A DNA stretch of 60,338 nucleotides from HGM04593 sp045661205 (lineage in GTDB: Bacteria > Bacteroidota > Bacteroidia > Bacteroidales > Bacteroidaceae), in the NCBI GenBank assembly GCA_045661205.1, contig JAZRFE010000033.1:1-60338 (forward strand), read 5' to 3'. The position numbers and the translations under genes were made by a program. Shown here piece by piece: positions 50,393 through 59,549 of this stretch (its first letter is position 1; each line of letters begins with the position of its first letter). Under the pieces are notes generated by a model. It saw only the letters and a list, made by a program, of their open reading frames with translations. It was not told the DNA's origin and did not search any database.

Positions 50393-53065
50393 TCATTTTT
50401 TCTTGAAGAGTCGGAGTAGTTCACCCACCAACAGCACGGGCGAGGTGATTGCGAGTATTACCAGCCAACTGTGCAGCGACAAAGGGGTGACGTTGAACAT
50501 TTCTCCACCGAAGGTTACGATAAAGTACTGTCCGACAAGGATAATGAACGCCACAAGGATGAAACTGCCGCTTTGCGACATTCCCCTGAAGGCTGAACGG
50601 CCTGTCATGAAGGCTTTGGCATTGAACATGTTCCAGAATTGCAGCATCACAAAGAAGGTGAAGAACCATGACTGTTCGTAGGCTGTGAGTGTGCCATCGG
50701 AATTGAAATGGAATAGTACACCCAACTGTACTGACACGAAAAGTGCCGCCACTATGAAGATGGTTATCGCCATGGGCTTTGTGATTATAAAATCGCCATT
50801 GGCACCGCTCTTGCGAGGACGTTCCTTCATGACGTCGGCTGTGGGGGGCAACGATGCCAAAGCACCGGCTGCGAAGGTGTCCATGATGAGGTTCACCCAC
50901 AGCATCTGCGTGATTGTCAGCGGCGAGGAGCTACCGATAAGAGAGCCGAACATCACTATGAAACATGCGGCAACGTTTATAGTGAGCTGGAAGAGGAGGA
51001 AACGCTGTATATTGCGGTAGAGCGAACGACCCCACATTACTGCGCGGGTGATGCTGCCGAAGGAGTTGTCGATGATGGTGATGTCGCTAGCCTCTTTTGC
51101 CACCGAGGTGCCGTCGCCCATAGAGAGACCCACCTGCGCGGCTTTCAGCGCGGGGGCATCGTTGGTGCCGTCGCCGGTAACTGCCACCACTGCATCATTC
51201 TCTTGCAACAGACGCACAAGACGCTGTTTGTCCATAGGACGTGCGCGACACATTATTTTCAGTGCCATTACACGTTTCGATGCCTCGGTGTCGGATAGTG
51301 CCTCGAAGTCGGGGCCTGTGATTATTGCTTCGGAGGGAGTGGACTCGTTCCATATACCTATTTGACGCGCAATCTCACGTGCTGTTCCGGGGGTGTCGCC
51401 TGTTACTATCTTTACATCGACGCCTGCGGCGAGGCATGTCTGCACTGCCTCGGGAACGTCGGCACGCACGGGGTCGGAGATTGCCGCAATGCCGAGGAAG
51501 GCGAGTCCTTTCACATGTAGGCGACCATCGACATAGGGGGTGTCGCTCTCGTCGGACGAAAGTATTTTATAAGCAAAGCCCAGAGTGCGCATTGCCATGT
51601 TCTGATAGTCGGTGAGCTGTGCCTCGATAGTGGCGCGACGCTCACCAACGGGAACATTGCCGTCGGCTGTGAGCACTGTGTCGCAATGGGCGAGGACAAT
51701 CTCGGGAGCACCCTTTACATAGAGTACTTTTCGGCCAAGCAGAGGGGAGTCCACAACTGTTGCCATATATTTTCTCTCGGTGGAGAATGTAAGCTGACTA
51801 ACCACAAATGCCTCACTGCGGATGGCAAGATACTCCTCGCCCTGCGCGTCGAGCCACAGGAGAAGGGCTGCCTCGGTGGGGTTGCCAATGGTCTTTACCT
51901 CACCGCCATCTTTGTCGAGATTAGCTGTGGAGTTCACTGCTATGCCCTCTTTAATCAGGATGCTCTGCTTGTCGCTAGCCAGACGACCATCGGCGAGGGA
52001 GTAGAAGGATGCCTCGTACACCTGCATGCGGTTCTGCGTGAGGGTTCCTGTCTTGTCGGTGCATATTACTGTTGTTGCTCCCATCGTCTCGCAAGCGTGC
52101 ATCTTGCGAACAAGGTTATTGGTTTTGAGCATGCGGTTCATGCTGAGAGCAAGGCTCAGCGTTACGCTCATGGGAAGCCCCTCGGGCACCGACACAACAA
52201 TGAGGGTGACGGCTATCATGAAGTTGTTCAACAATTCGGAGATTACCGCCATGGGCTCTATCGGCTGCATCGACAGCAGACCTTTTGCCGTCAGCAGTAT
52301 GAAGGTAAGTATAGCCACCGCATAACCAGCCTTGCTTATGAGGTTGGCAAGTTTCTTGAGTTGCTGTTGCAGTGGGGTATCGATGTTGTTGTCTATGAGC
52401 GAGCCTTGATGCACTTTGCCATACTCGGTGGCATCGCCCACAAGCTCTACGAGCATGGTGCCGTAGCCATCGACTACGGTGGTGCTGCGCATGGCCTTGT
52501 TCGAGGGGTATGTGGCCTCGCTGTCGAAGAGGGCTTCGTCGGTGGTCTTGGAGATTACAGGCTCACCGGTGAGGGTCGATTCGTTTATCTGCAAGGAATT
52601 GGCAGTGATAAGCTCTCCGTCGGCGGGTACTTCGTCGCCGGTGTTCAGCATCACTATGTCGCCGACAACTATATCTTTGCGTGGCACCTGTTGCACCCTA
52701 CCCTCGCGCATCACAGTCACCTGCACATCGTCATTGACGGTGTTGAGTACCTCGAAGGCACGAGCGGCTTTCACCTCGAATATGAAACCTATGGTACTTG
52801 CAAGCACTATGGCGAGGAATATTCCCAACGGCTCAAGAAATGCCGAGAGACCGACCTGTTCGCTGCCCCAGCAATGTACTGCTGAGATTATCATGGATAG
52901 CAACCATGCCAACAACAGTATGCGAATGATAGGGTCTTCAAACTTCTCCATGAACTGTTTCCACAGGGATACTTTTTCGGGAGGAGTGAGTATGTTGGAG
53001 CCGTGCTGTCGGCGACTCTCTTCGACCTCTTTGTTTGTGAGGCCGTATGCGGGATTGGTTTTCAT
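50393..53065 (-). CDS. Calcium-translocating P-type ATPase (PMCA/SERCA type)
   Basis: An 890-residue P2-type ATPase of the inner membrane. Motifs in order: N-terminal cation ATPase domain (YGLTNKEVEESRRQHGSN), actuator loop STLTGEPVISK, the M4 ion-site VVSVPEGLPMSVTLSLALSM, phosphorylation site Asp336 in CTDKTGTLTQNRM, nucleotide-binding VKGAPEIV, and hinge GDGTNDAPALKAAQVGL. The PEGLP form of M4 matches PMCA-like calcium pumps, so Ca2+ export is the best guess; Mn2+ is possible. Length is normal, without a calmodulin tail. 24 bases after metH. Confidence 0.9.
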   Translation of the reverse strand: MKTNPAYGLTNKEVEESRRQHGSNILTPPEKVSLWKQFMEKFEDPIIRILLLAWLLSMIISAVHCWGSEQVGLSAFLEPLGIFLAIVLASTIGFIFEVKAARAFEVLNTVNDDVQVTVMREGRVQQVPRKDIVVGDIVMLNTGDEVPADGELITANSLQINESTLTGEPVISKTTDEALFDSEATYPSNKAMRSTTVVDGYGTMLVELVGDATEYGKVHQGSLIDNNIDTPLQQQLKKLANLISKAGYAVAILTFILLTAKGLLSMQPIEPMAVISELLNNFMIAVTLIVVSVPEGLPMSVTLSLALSMNRMLKTNNLVRKMHACETMGATTVICTDKTGTLTQNRMQVYEASFYSLADGRLASDKQSILIKEGIAVNSTANLDKDGGEVKTIGNPTEAALLLWLDAQGEEYLAIRSEAFVVSQLTFSTERKYMATVVDSPLLGRKVLYVKGAPEIVLAHCDTVLTADGNVPVGERRATIEAQLTDYQNMAMRTLGFAYKILSSDESDTPYVDGRLHVKGLAFLGIAAISDPVRADVPEAVQTCLAAGVDVKIVTGDTPGTAREIARQIGIWNESTPSEAIITGPDFEALSDTEASKRVMALKIMCRARPMDKQRLVRLLQENDAVVAVTGDGTNDAPALKAAQVGLSMGDGTSVAKEASDITIIDNSFGSITRAVMWGRSLYRNIQRFLLFQLTINVAACFIVMFGSLIGSSSPLTITQMLWVNLIMDTFAAGALASLPPTADVMKERPRKSGANGDFIITKPMAITIFIVAALFVSVQLGVLFHFNSDGTLTAYEQSWFFTFFVMLQFWNMFNAKAFMTGRSAFRGMSQSGSFILVAFIILVGQYFIVTFGGEMFNVTPLSLHSWLVILAITSPVLLVGELLRLFKKK

Positions 53066-53089
53066 CTGCTATTTATATCATTTTTTTTA

Positions 53090-55870
53090 TCAGCAACAGC
53101 CACAGTCGCATCCCGAGGGGTGCTTGTGTCCGTCGCCATCGAAAAGGTTCAAGCGGTTACTACGTGCCTCGTCGAGCGACCTTAGCGACGATGCTTCGCG
53201 AGTGGCAGCCTCGGCGCGCAACTGTTGCTGCTCGGCGCGCAGTGATGCCACAAATGTTTCATAACGTTCCTCGCCACCCATAAGTTCGGCTGCCACAAGA
53301 ACATTTTGCGATACATCCTTGACGTGTATCACAGGAGCTGAGTATGCGGGGGCTATTTTCAAGGCTGTGTGCATGGGACTTGTCGTGGCACCTGCAATCA
53401 TCACCGGGATGTTGCTGCCGGCAGCCTGCAACTCCTTGACTACGGTTATCATCTCTTCGAGCGAGGGAGTTATGAGGCCGCTGAGGGCAATTATATCTAC
53501 GTTGTTTTTAAGTGCCTCGGCAACGATTGTCTCCGAAGGTACCATTACTCCCAGGTCGATTACGTCGTAGCCGTTGCAACCCATCACCACTGCCGCTATA
53601 TTCTTGCCTATGTCGTGAACGTCGCCCTTGACGGTAGCAATGAGTACCTTGCCTGCCGAAACAGCCGAGGTGCTGCGCTGCTGCTCAATGAGTGGCTGCA
53701 ATATGGCTACTGCCTGTTTCATTGTACGGGCTGTCTTCACCACCTGGGGCAGGAAGAGCTTACCCTCGCCAAAGAGCTGTCCCACGTAGCCCATGCCATC
53801 CATCAGAGGGCCTCCGATGACTGCCACCGCTGTGTGATATTTCTCTACTGCCTCGGCAATATCCTCGTTTAGGAAGTCGCCAATGCCTTTGAGAAGTGAT
53901 ATCTTCAGACGCTCCTCTACGCTTGCCTCGCGCCATGCGTCGTTGGTTTTGTGCGACTCGCCTGCGCTCTTCTCTTTGAGGGCGGCGGCAGCAGCTATGA
54001 GACGCTCTGTTGCTTCGGTGTCGCGGTTGAGGATTACATCCTCCATTATGTTACGTATATCTGTGGGAATATCTTCGTACTGCACCGAGGTCTGAGGATT
54101 GACAATACCCATGTCCATGCCTGCGGCTATCGCATGGTAGAGAAAGACTGCATGCAGAGCCTCACGCACGTAGTTGTTGCCTCGAAAAGAGAATGAGAGG
54201 TTGCTCACTCCTCCACTGATGTGTGTGCCGGGGAGATTTTTGTTTATCCATTCACAGGCGCGTATGAAGTCGAGACCGTATGCTGCGTGCTCTTCTATAC
54301 CTGTGGCTATGGCAAGGATATTTGGGTCGAAGATTATTTCGTTGGCACTGAAGCCCACCTTTTCGGTGAGCAGTTTATAAGCACGTGCGCAGACCTCTAT
54401 CTTGCGTTCATAGGTGGTTGCCTGACCCTGCTCGTCGAAAGCCATCACCACCACTGCCGCGCCCAGGCGTTTCGCCTCGGTTGCACGTGCGAGGAATGCC
54501 TCCTCGCCCTCTTTCAGTGATATTGAGTTTACGATGGCGCGACCTTGCAGACATTTCAAACCGGCGCGGATGACCTCCCAATCGGAGGAATCGACCATCA
54601 CAGGCACGCGGGCAATCTCGGGTTCGCTGCCGAGAAGATTGAGAAAATTGACCATTTCGGCCTTTGTGTCGAGCAGACCGTCGTCCATGTTTATGTCGAG
54701 CACCTGAGCGCCATCCTCTACCTGTCGGCGGGCAATGCTGAGTGCTTCGTTATAGTTCTTCTCGTTTATCAGTCGCAGGAACTTGCGCGAACCGGCTACG
54801 TTGCATCGCTCGCCGATGTTCATAAAGTTCATTTCGGGCTTCACAACGAGCCTTTCAAGCCCCGAAAGCCACAGTTCTGTGGGACGTGCCGCGGGAACGT
54901 GGGGCTTTCTGCCCTCTACGATGGCGGGGAAACATGCGATATATTCATCTGTGGTTCCGCAACAACCACCAATGATGTTTATAAGGCCTTCGTCGATGAA
55001 CTCCTGTACCTGACGCGCCATTTCGGCGGGTGTCTGGTCGTAGGCTCCAAGCTCGTTGGGAAGGCCGGCATTGGGATATGCACTTATGTAACAGGGGGCA
55101 ATATCGGCGAGACGCTTGATGAAGGGTTTCATCTGAGAGGCACCGAAAGAGCAGTTGAGACCGACGGAGAGTATATTTCCGCGCACCACCGAGGCAACGA
55201 ATGCCTCTACGGTCTGTCCCGAGAGGGTGCGGCCTGCGGCGTCGGCAACCGTCATCGAGAGCATTATGGGCACTTGACGACCTATCTGCTCCATTGCCTG
55301 CTCGGCGGCATATATAGCTGCCTTAGCATTGAGGGTGTCGAAGATTGTCTCTATAAGCAGAGCATCCACGCCTTCGGTTATCAACACCTCCATCTGTTCG
55401 ATGTAGGCCTGGGCAAGCTCGTCGAAGGTGAGGTTGCGGTAGGCAGGGTTCTCCACATCGGGGCTGATGGAGCATGTGCGGCTGGTGGGGCCCACCGAGC
55501 CTACTACAAAGCGAGGTTTCGCAGGCGAGGAATATTTGTCGGCAAGGCGACGTGCGATGCGCACTGCCGCTGCATTCATCTCGCGACAGAGGTGCTCGGT
55601 CTTGTAGTCGCTCTGCGACACCTTGTTTGAGTTGAAGGTGTTTGTCTCTATGATGTCGGCACCTGCAACAAGGTATTTCTCGTGGATGGCCTCAATCACT
55701 TGAGGACGGGTGAGCACCAACAGGTCGTTGTTACCCTTGAGCAACACAGGATGCGATGCAAGAAGTTCGCCACGGAAATCATCTTCCTGAAGGTGGAAAC
55801 GCTGTATCATTGTACCCATGGCTCCGTCGAGCACAAGTATCTTTTCCTTTAATATATCTTCGAGTCTCAT
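53090..55870 (-). CDS. metH: Cobalamin-dependent methionine synthase lacking the activation domain
   Basis: A 926-residue enzyme that transfers the methyl group of methyltetrahydrofolate to homocysteine through cobalamin. Domains in order: homocysteine/Zn (1-~325; zinc Cys in VGLNCSFG and GGCCGTT), folate-binding (~345-600; FMNIGERCNVAGSRKF), cobalamin cap (~640-735) and B12-binding (~740-880) with the cobalt-ligand His in GDVHDIGKN. It stops at the point where the AdoMet-dependent reactivation domain (~330 residues in E. coli) should begin, and ends in a Cys/His tail (HKHPSGCDCGCC). The next gene starts 24 bases later, so this is not a frameshift. No riboswitch is visible upstream. Confidence 0.92.
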   Translation of the reverse strand: MRLEDILKEKILVLDGAMGTMIQRFHLQEDDFRGELLASHPVLLKGNNDLLVLTRPQVIEAIHEKYLVAGADIIETNTFNSNKVSQSDYKTEHLCREMNAAAVRIARRLADKYSSPAKPRFVVGSVGPTSRTCSISPDVENPAYRNLTFDELAQAYIEQMEVLITEGVDALLIETIFDTLNAKAAIYAAEQAMEQIGRQVPIMLSMTVADAAGRTLSGQTVEAFVASVVRGNILSVGLNCSFGASQMKPFIKRLADIAPCYISAYPNAGLPNELGAYDQTPAEMARQVQEFIDEGLINIIGGCCGTTDEYIACFPAIVEGRKPHVPAARPTELWLSGLERLVVKPEMNFMNIGERCNVAGSRKFLRLINEKNYNEALSIARRQVEDGAQVLDINMDDGLLDTKAEMVNFLNLLGSEPEIARVPVMVDSSDWEVIRAGLKCLQGRAIVNSISLKEGEEAFLARATEAKRLGAAVVVMAFDEQGQATTYERKIEVCARAYKLLTEKVGFSANEIIFDPNILAIATGIEEHAAYGLDFIRACEWINKNLPGTHISGGVSNLSFSFRGNNYVREALHAVFLYHAIAAGMDMGIVNPQTSVQYEDIPTDIRNIMEDVILNRDTEATERLIAAAAALKEKSAGESHKTNDAWREASVEERLKISLLKGIGDFLNEDIAEAVEKYHTAVAVIGGPLMDGMGYVGQLFGEGKLFLPQVVKTARTMKQAVAILQPLIEQQRSTSAVSAGKVLIATVKGDVHDIGKNIAAVVMGCNGYDVIDLGVMVPSETIVAEALKNNVDIIALSGLITPSLEEMITVVKELQAAGSNIPVMIAGATTSPMHTALKIAPAYSAPVIHVKDVSQNVLVAAELMGGEERYETFVASLRAEQQQLRAEAATREASSLRSLDEARSNRLNLFDGDGHKHPSGCDCGCC

Positions 55871-55917
55871 AACATCAAATAACCGGAAACAAATTCCGGC
55901 TAATGTTTTTTTTGAGT

Positions 55918-56379
55918 TTAATAATGTCTTTTTATTCTATCCATTTCGCGTTTGTCATCACGCTCTTTTATGCTCTCGCGCTTGTCATACTCGTGCTTAC
56001 CGCGCGCAAGACCTATCACAAGTTTCGCAAGACCACGCTCGTTTATGAACAAACGAGTGGGAACGATTGTAAATCCGGGACTCTTCACCGACTGCTTGAG
56101 TTTGCGCAACTCCTTGCGTTCGAGCAAAAGTTTCCTGTCGCGGCGGGCTGTGTGGTTATTGTACGAACCGTAGAAGTATTCGGCTACATACATATTTTTC
56201 ACCCAAAGCTCGTCGCCGGTAAACACGCAATATGTATCTACCAGACTCGCCTTACCCAGCCTGATGGATTTTATCTCGGTACCCGTGAGCACTATGCCCG
56301 CCGTATATGTATCGGAGATAACATAGTCGAACGTGGCACGTTTGTTCTTTATGTTTATTGAAACTTTTCTTTTGTCCAT
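55918..56379 (-). CDS. smpB: SsrA-binding protein
   Basis: A 153-residue protein that binds tmRNA and brings it to stalled ribosomes. The OB-fold core is clear: NIKNKRATFDYVISDTYTAGIVLTGTEIKSIRLGKASLVDTYC, FVKN-like ELWVKNMYVAEY, and LTIVPTRLF-type FTIVPTRLFINERGLAK. The C-terminal tail is basic (KRESIKERDDKREMDRIKR), as needed for decoding-site binding. Normal length. 47 bases before metH and six after the Yip1 gene. The tmRNA gene itself is not in the window. Confidence 0.95.
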   Translation of the reverse strand: MDKRKVSINIKNKRATFDYVISDTYTAGIVLTGTEIKSIRLGKASLVDTYCVFTGDELWVKNMYVAEYFYGSYNNHTARRDRKLLLERKELRKLKQSVKSPGFTIVPTRLFINERGLAKLVIGLARGKHEYDKRESIKERDDKREMDRIKRHY

Positions 56380-56385
56380 AAATTA

Positions 56386-56955
56386 TCATATCAATTGGGA
56401 GAGCAAACCCATAAGTTTGCCGACAGCAAAGGGCATGAGCATAAGTATCACCGACACCACCATCGTGTAGGCCAAACGTCGCTCCTCGCCTATCTTCATC
56501 AGTACGGCTGCACCGTCCCAAACAATTTTCAGTGTATAAAACTGCGCTATCAACGCCAATATTCTGAACTCGGGAAAGAGTCCGAGGCATATATTAAGAC
56601 ACAGCACCACCACCATCGAATAGCCGGTGAATATATCTATCACATCGTGCGAAAGGTCGCCACCGGTGTATTTTGCCGAAAAAAACGCCACTGCATACGA
56701 CGATACTTTGTATGCTATCAACAACGAGAATGAGCACAGTGCTGCGTTTATCATGCCACTGTATATACTATCCCATCCGAAGTCGTTGGTAAAGATGCGC
56801 CCAAGAAAAAGTGCCGTTCCACACAGCATGACAAGCGGGTATAGAAACTCGCTAAGCATCGCACGTTTCGTTCCTTTGTGCGACACACGCCACCACGCCT
56901 TTGCCGGGTGTGCTATAAGTTCGAGAGTGGTTGCAAAGAGTTTTTTATAATCCAT
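56386..56955 (-). CDS. Yip1 family membrane protein
   Basis: A 189-residue inner-membrane protein with five hydrophobic segments and the bacterial Yip1-domain opening, a soluble stretch LELIAHPAKAWWRVSHKG followed by the first helix with an FLYPLVMLCGTALFLGRIF pattern. The family's function in bacteria is unknown. It is 14 bases after the lipoprotein gene and six before smpB, so it appears co-transcribed. Confidence 0.75.
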   Translation of the reverse strand: MDYKKLFATTLELIAHPAKAWWRVSHKGTKRAMLSEFLYPLVMLCGTALFLGRIFTNDFGWDSIYSGMINAALCSFSLLIAYKVSSYAVAFFSAKYTGGDLSHDVIDIFTGYSMVVVLCLNICLGLFPEFRILALIAQFYTLKIVWDGAAVLMKIGEERRLAYTMVVSVILMLMPFAVGKLMGLLSQLI

Positions 56956-56969
56956 CGAAACACACTGTA

Positions 56970-57692
56970 TTAGAAACAGTTCTTAAACTTACCTGCTGTA
57001 GAAGAGACCACTCTCACTGTATCGTTTTTCGAATCGTACCAGCGGAATGTTATTCTTGTACTAATAGAGTCGAGTTCGGAAAGTTTTTTCGCATCTGATG
57101 CAGGCAGCATGTCTACAGCCGAGGAAACATCGAAAGATAGAATTTCGGTTGTAGCCTTATTACCCTCCTCGATTCTCGCATTAAGCGCATAGCAGAGTGT
57201 GTCGCCAGCCAAACCTACGGGTGAGAGTTTGAAGTCACCCTGTGTGCCATTGCTATAATAACCAACACAAATATTCTGGTAATTTTTCCAAATCCACATA
57301 TCGCTGCTATATTTGCCACATACAAGAACACGCTGCAACGAAGCTATCGACGATGAATACAGCGAGGCGTCAACATTCTGCGCATCGGTCAAAACACCGG
57401 TTGTAGCTTTACCCTCTACCGACTTCACGCGATATTTCGCCATAGCAGGGCCATAATAGTTGTCATATTCGTAAGAGAGGGTAAGATAAACTCGGTCACC
57501 TGTTTTCAGACCAAAGTCCTCAACATTCTCGGCCTTATAGAAAGTGTCCACCATTTCGGGATAGAGGAAATGCCTGTCCACTGTAAAAAGTCCCTGCATG
57601 GTACCCTTGGATTCTGACGTCACATTGTCGCACGAAATCATCGCGATTATAGAGAAAAACAAAGTACAAAATAACAAAAGATTCTTTTTCAT
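56970..57692 (-). CDS. NigD-like lipoprotein
   Basis: A 240-residue lipoprotein: signal MKKNLLLFCTLFFSIIAMISC (Cys21). The mature part has TMQGLFTVDRHFLYPEMVDTF, then FGLKTGDRVYLTLSYEYD, an OB-like strand pattern followed by a beta-sandwich ending in ISTRITFRWYD. This order fits the NigD-like family of Bacteroides envelope lipoproteins, but similarity is judged only by eye. ATG at 57692 (a GTG three bases earlier is in frame). Its promoter is element D, 37 bases upstream, and it may lead the operon through Yip1, smpB, metH, the Ca2+ ATPase and dedA. Confidence 0.6.
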   Translation of the reverse strand: MKKNLLLFCTLFFSIIAMISCDNVTSESKGTMQGLFTVDRHFLYPEMVDTFYKAENVEDFGLKTGDRVYLTLSYEYDNYYGPAMAKYRVKSVEGKATTGVLTDAQNVDASLYSSSIASLQRVLVCGKYSSDMWIWKNYQNICVGYYSNGTQGDFKLSPVGLAGDTLCYALNARIEEGNKATTEILSFDVSSAVDMLPASDAKKLSELDSISTRITFRWYDSKNDTVRVVSSTAGKFKNCF

Positions 57693-57729
57693 CACATCAA
57701 TAGATTTTATTATTATTAAAATTATCCGA

Positions 57730-57804
57730 CAAAGATACTAATAAGCGAGCGAGAAATATCAAGTTTAACTTGAATATTTTTTGCAGCGAACGAAAGTATC
57801 TTTG
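57730..57804 (-). repeat. Dispersed palindromic promoter element, locus D
   Basis: A 75-bp element. Left end CAAAGATA (57730-57737) is a minus-strand TATCTTTG for the lipoprotein gene. The centre is an imperfect palindrome around AATATCAAGTT/AACTTGAATATT. The right end is a perfect plus-strand TATCTTTG (57797-57804). Ten bases further, at 57815-57841, a stub repeats the left end (CAAAGATAGTGATAAGCGAGC). Its alignment with the reverse complement of locus A runs through the whole unit. Confidence 0.8.
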
Positions 57805-57938
57805 AAATTTAGTTCAAAGATAGTGATAAGCGAGCAAAATATAAAACATTAAAGCCTTTACAAATACTTATAAAATATAAATTATCGTAAAAAGCAAATA
57901 TTTTCGCCATATTGCTTAATTTTATCACAACTTTGAAG

Positions 57939-57946
57939 TATATTTG
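57939..57946 (+). promoter_or_regulatory. -7 box of the leucine-rich-repeat gene
   Basis: TATATTTG, 82 bases before the start at 58029. The leader holds an 8-bp hairpin, CATGGTTA (57962-57969) with TAACCATG (57974-57981). The -33 element is not clear. Confidence 0.5.
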
Positions 57947-58028
57947 CGAAATGATATATAACATGGTTAAATGTAACCATGCAAAAACAACATACAACTT
58001 GAATATAAACCAAATAAACATAGCGCGT

Positions 58029-59345
58029 ATGAAACACGTTTTACACAAAATTTCACTTTTTACCGCCGCAACCCTATTCACTCTCGCATCGTATGCCCAA
58101 GCCTACGAATATGAGGGAGTGAACTACATTCTCGACCACGAGAAAAAAACCGCATCGGTAACATACATGGGCAACTCCCCCGAAGAAAACAGCTACCAGG
58201 GAGAGATTGAAATTTTCACCAAAATCGAATACAACGACACTGAATACAGAGTGACATCCATCGGCGAGAAGGCATTCTACGGATGCGACGACATTGTGTA
58301 TGTAAACATCGGCGGACTCGTGCAGGAGATTGGTTCCGAGGCATTTGCTAACAACAAGATGGGCTCGCTCATCATCCCCGAGGATGTAGCTACCATTGCC
58401 GAAGACGCATTCAAAGGCAGCAGCATCAACCTCTTCATACTCGGCACATTCGAGGACTACTCTTTCCTCAACAGCCTCAATGCCGGCACCCCCGTATACA
58501 CCCATGAAGAAGAGGTGGAGAACATCAAGGGAGCATGGTCGGGAGAGGTAAAAAGCTTGGACACCCCCTTGTACGTGGAGGATCTCTCTACAATGACAAC
58601 AGTAGCATTCCGCCTGCACAAAGGAGAATACTACTCGTTACCCAATTCAATGTACTTTGAGTTCTCGAGCGTAAACACAAAAGGAGTAGAAATATTCCCC
58701 GACGCCGATGGTGTATATTCATGGGACGGACTCACCCCCGGCACCTCACAGCTCTTCATCATCAGCTACAACATCGACGGTGATGACCTGAACTACACAG
58801 TCACCCTCTCCACCACCCAGCCCAAAATAGAGTGCAAAGATGTCGTGACAACAGCAACCACATTTACCGCAACTATAGTTGCCGAAGGAGAGAGAGTGTT
58901 CACAGCCAGCGAAAGAGGCATCGTCATAAAGGGTACAAAATACAAAGCCGACGAGAACGGCAAGGTGGAGATAAGCGACCTCACCGAAGAGACTGCGTAC
59001 AAAGCCAAGAGCTACGCTGTTTATAAGAACAAGACATACTATGGCGAGGAGTTCACCTTTGAGACAGGCAGCGCCACAGGCATTGCCAACACCACAGCCG
59101 GCAACGAGCCCAAAGTAACACTTGTGAACAACACACGCAACGGCAGCCTCGAAATAGCTGTCAGCTGCGAGGGCGATGCAACATACAGCATCATCAACAT
59201 CACCGGCCAGAAAGAGAAAGACGGCACAATACAGGGCGAGAACAAGCTCAACAGCATAAGCACAGCCGAGCTCTCGTCGGGCATATACCTTATAAATGTA
59301 AACGGAAACAAGTTGAACAAAACTCTGAAGTTTGTCATCAAATAG
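58029..59345 (+). CDS. BspA-type leucine-rich repeat protein with T9SS-like C-terminal tail
   Basis: A 438-residue exported protein: signal MKHVLHKISLFTAATLFTLASYA. Residues ~60-150 contain LRR_5/BspA-type repeats (YRVTSIGEKAFYGCDDIVYVNIGG, EIGSEAFANNKMGSLIIPEDVATIAEDAFKGSS). A beta-rich middle follows, then after a Gly/Thr linker (~350) a C-terminal ~75-residue domain: NGSLEIAVSCEGDATYSIINITG, ELSSGIYLINVNGNKLNKTLKFVIK. This is the pattern of the type A sorting domain of type IX secretion, implying transport across the outer membrane and surface attachment or release. An internal start upstream (57951) would lack a proper signal. Confidence 0.78.
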   Translation: MKHVLHKISLFTAATLFTLASYAQAYEYEGVNYILDHEKKTASVTYMGNSPEENSYQGEIEIFTKIEYNDTEYRVTSIGEKAFYGCDDIVYVNIGGLVQEIGSEAFANNKMGSLIIPEDVATIAEDAFKGSSINLFILGTFEDYSFLNSLNAGTPVYTHEEEVENIKGAWSGEVKSLDTPLYVEDLSTMTTVAFRLHKGEYYSLPNSMYFEFSSVNTKGVEIFPDADGVYSWDGLTPGTSQLFIISYNIDGDDLNYTVTLSTTQPKIECKDVVTTATTFTATIVAEGERVFTASERGIVIKGTKYKADENGKVEISDLTEETAYKAKSYAVYKNKTYYGEEFTFETGSATGIANTTAGNEPKVTLVNNTRNGSLEIAVSCEGDATYSIINITGQKEKDGTIQGENKLNSISTAELSSGIYLINVNGNKLNKTLKFVIK

Positions 59346-59371
59346 TAGCGCATAGCTACACACCGACATCT

Positions 59372-59410
59372 GCAATGCGACTCCTCAGGGGTCGCATTGT
59401 TCCATTTTGA
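59372..59410 (+). terminator. Hairpin after the leucine-rich-repeat gene
   Basis: CAATGCGAC (59373-59381) pairs with GTCGCATTG (59391-59399), followed by a short TTCCATTTTG tract. No T-run of usual length, so a moderate candidate. Confidence 0.6.
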
Positions 59411-59508
59411 AAAGCTGCCAAAAGAGAAAATTTCAGAAAAAAACAAACAGTTTCACTCACACGAACTAATTTATTTCAAAATTTTAGCTACATTTCCAAT
59501 AAAAACAT

Positions 59509-59516
59509 TAAATTTG
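59509..59516 (+). promoter_or_regulatory. -7 box of the Fe-S scaffold gene
   Basis: TAAATTTG, 33 bases before the ATG at 59550, followed by an AT-rich leader (TTTTAAAATATTAAATTA), a feature of highly expressed Bacteroidales genes. Confidence 0.6.
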
Positions 59517-59549
59517 CAAACGGAAAAATCCCTTTTAAAATATTAAATT

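Noticed and set aside
53090..53170. Frameshift truncating MetH
   Set aside because: The reading frame ends in a plausible Cys-rich tail, and the next gene begins 24 bases later. No remnant of the activation domain is seen in any frame.
55871..55917. Cobalamin or SAM riboswitch before metH
   Set aside because: Only 47 bases separate smpB and metH, too short, and no suitable box is visible.
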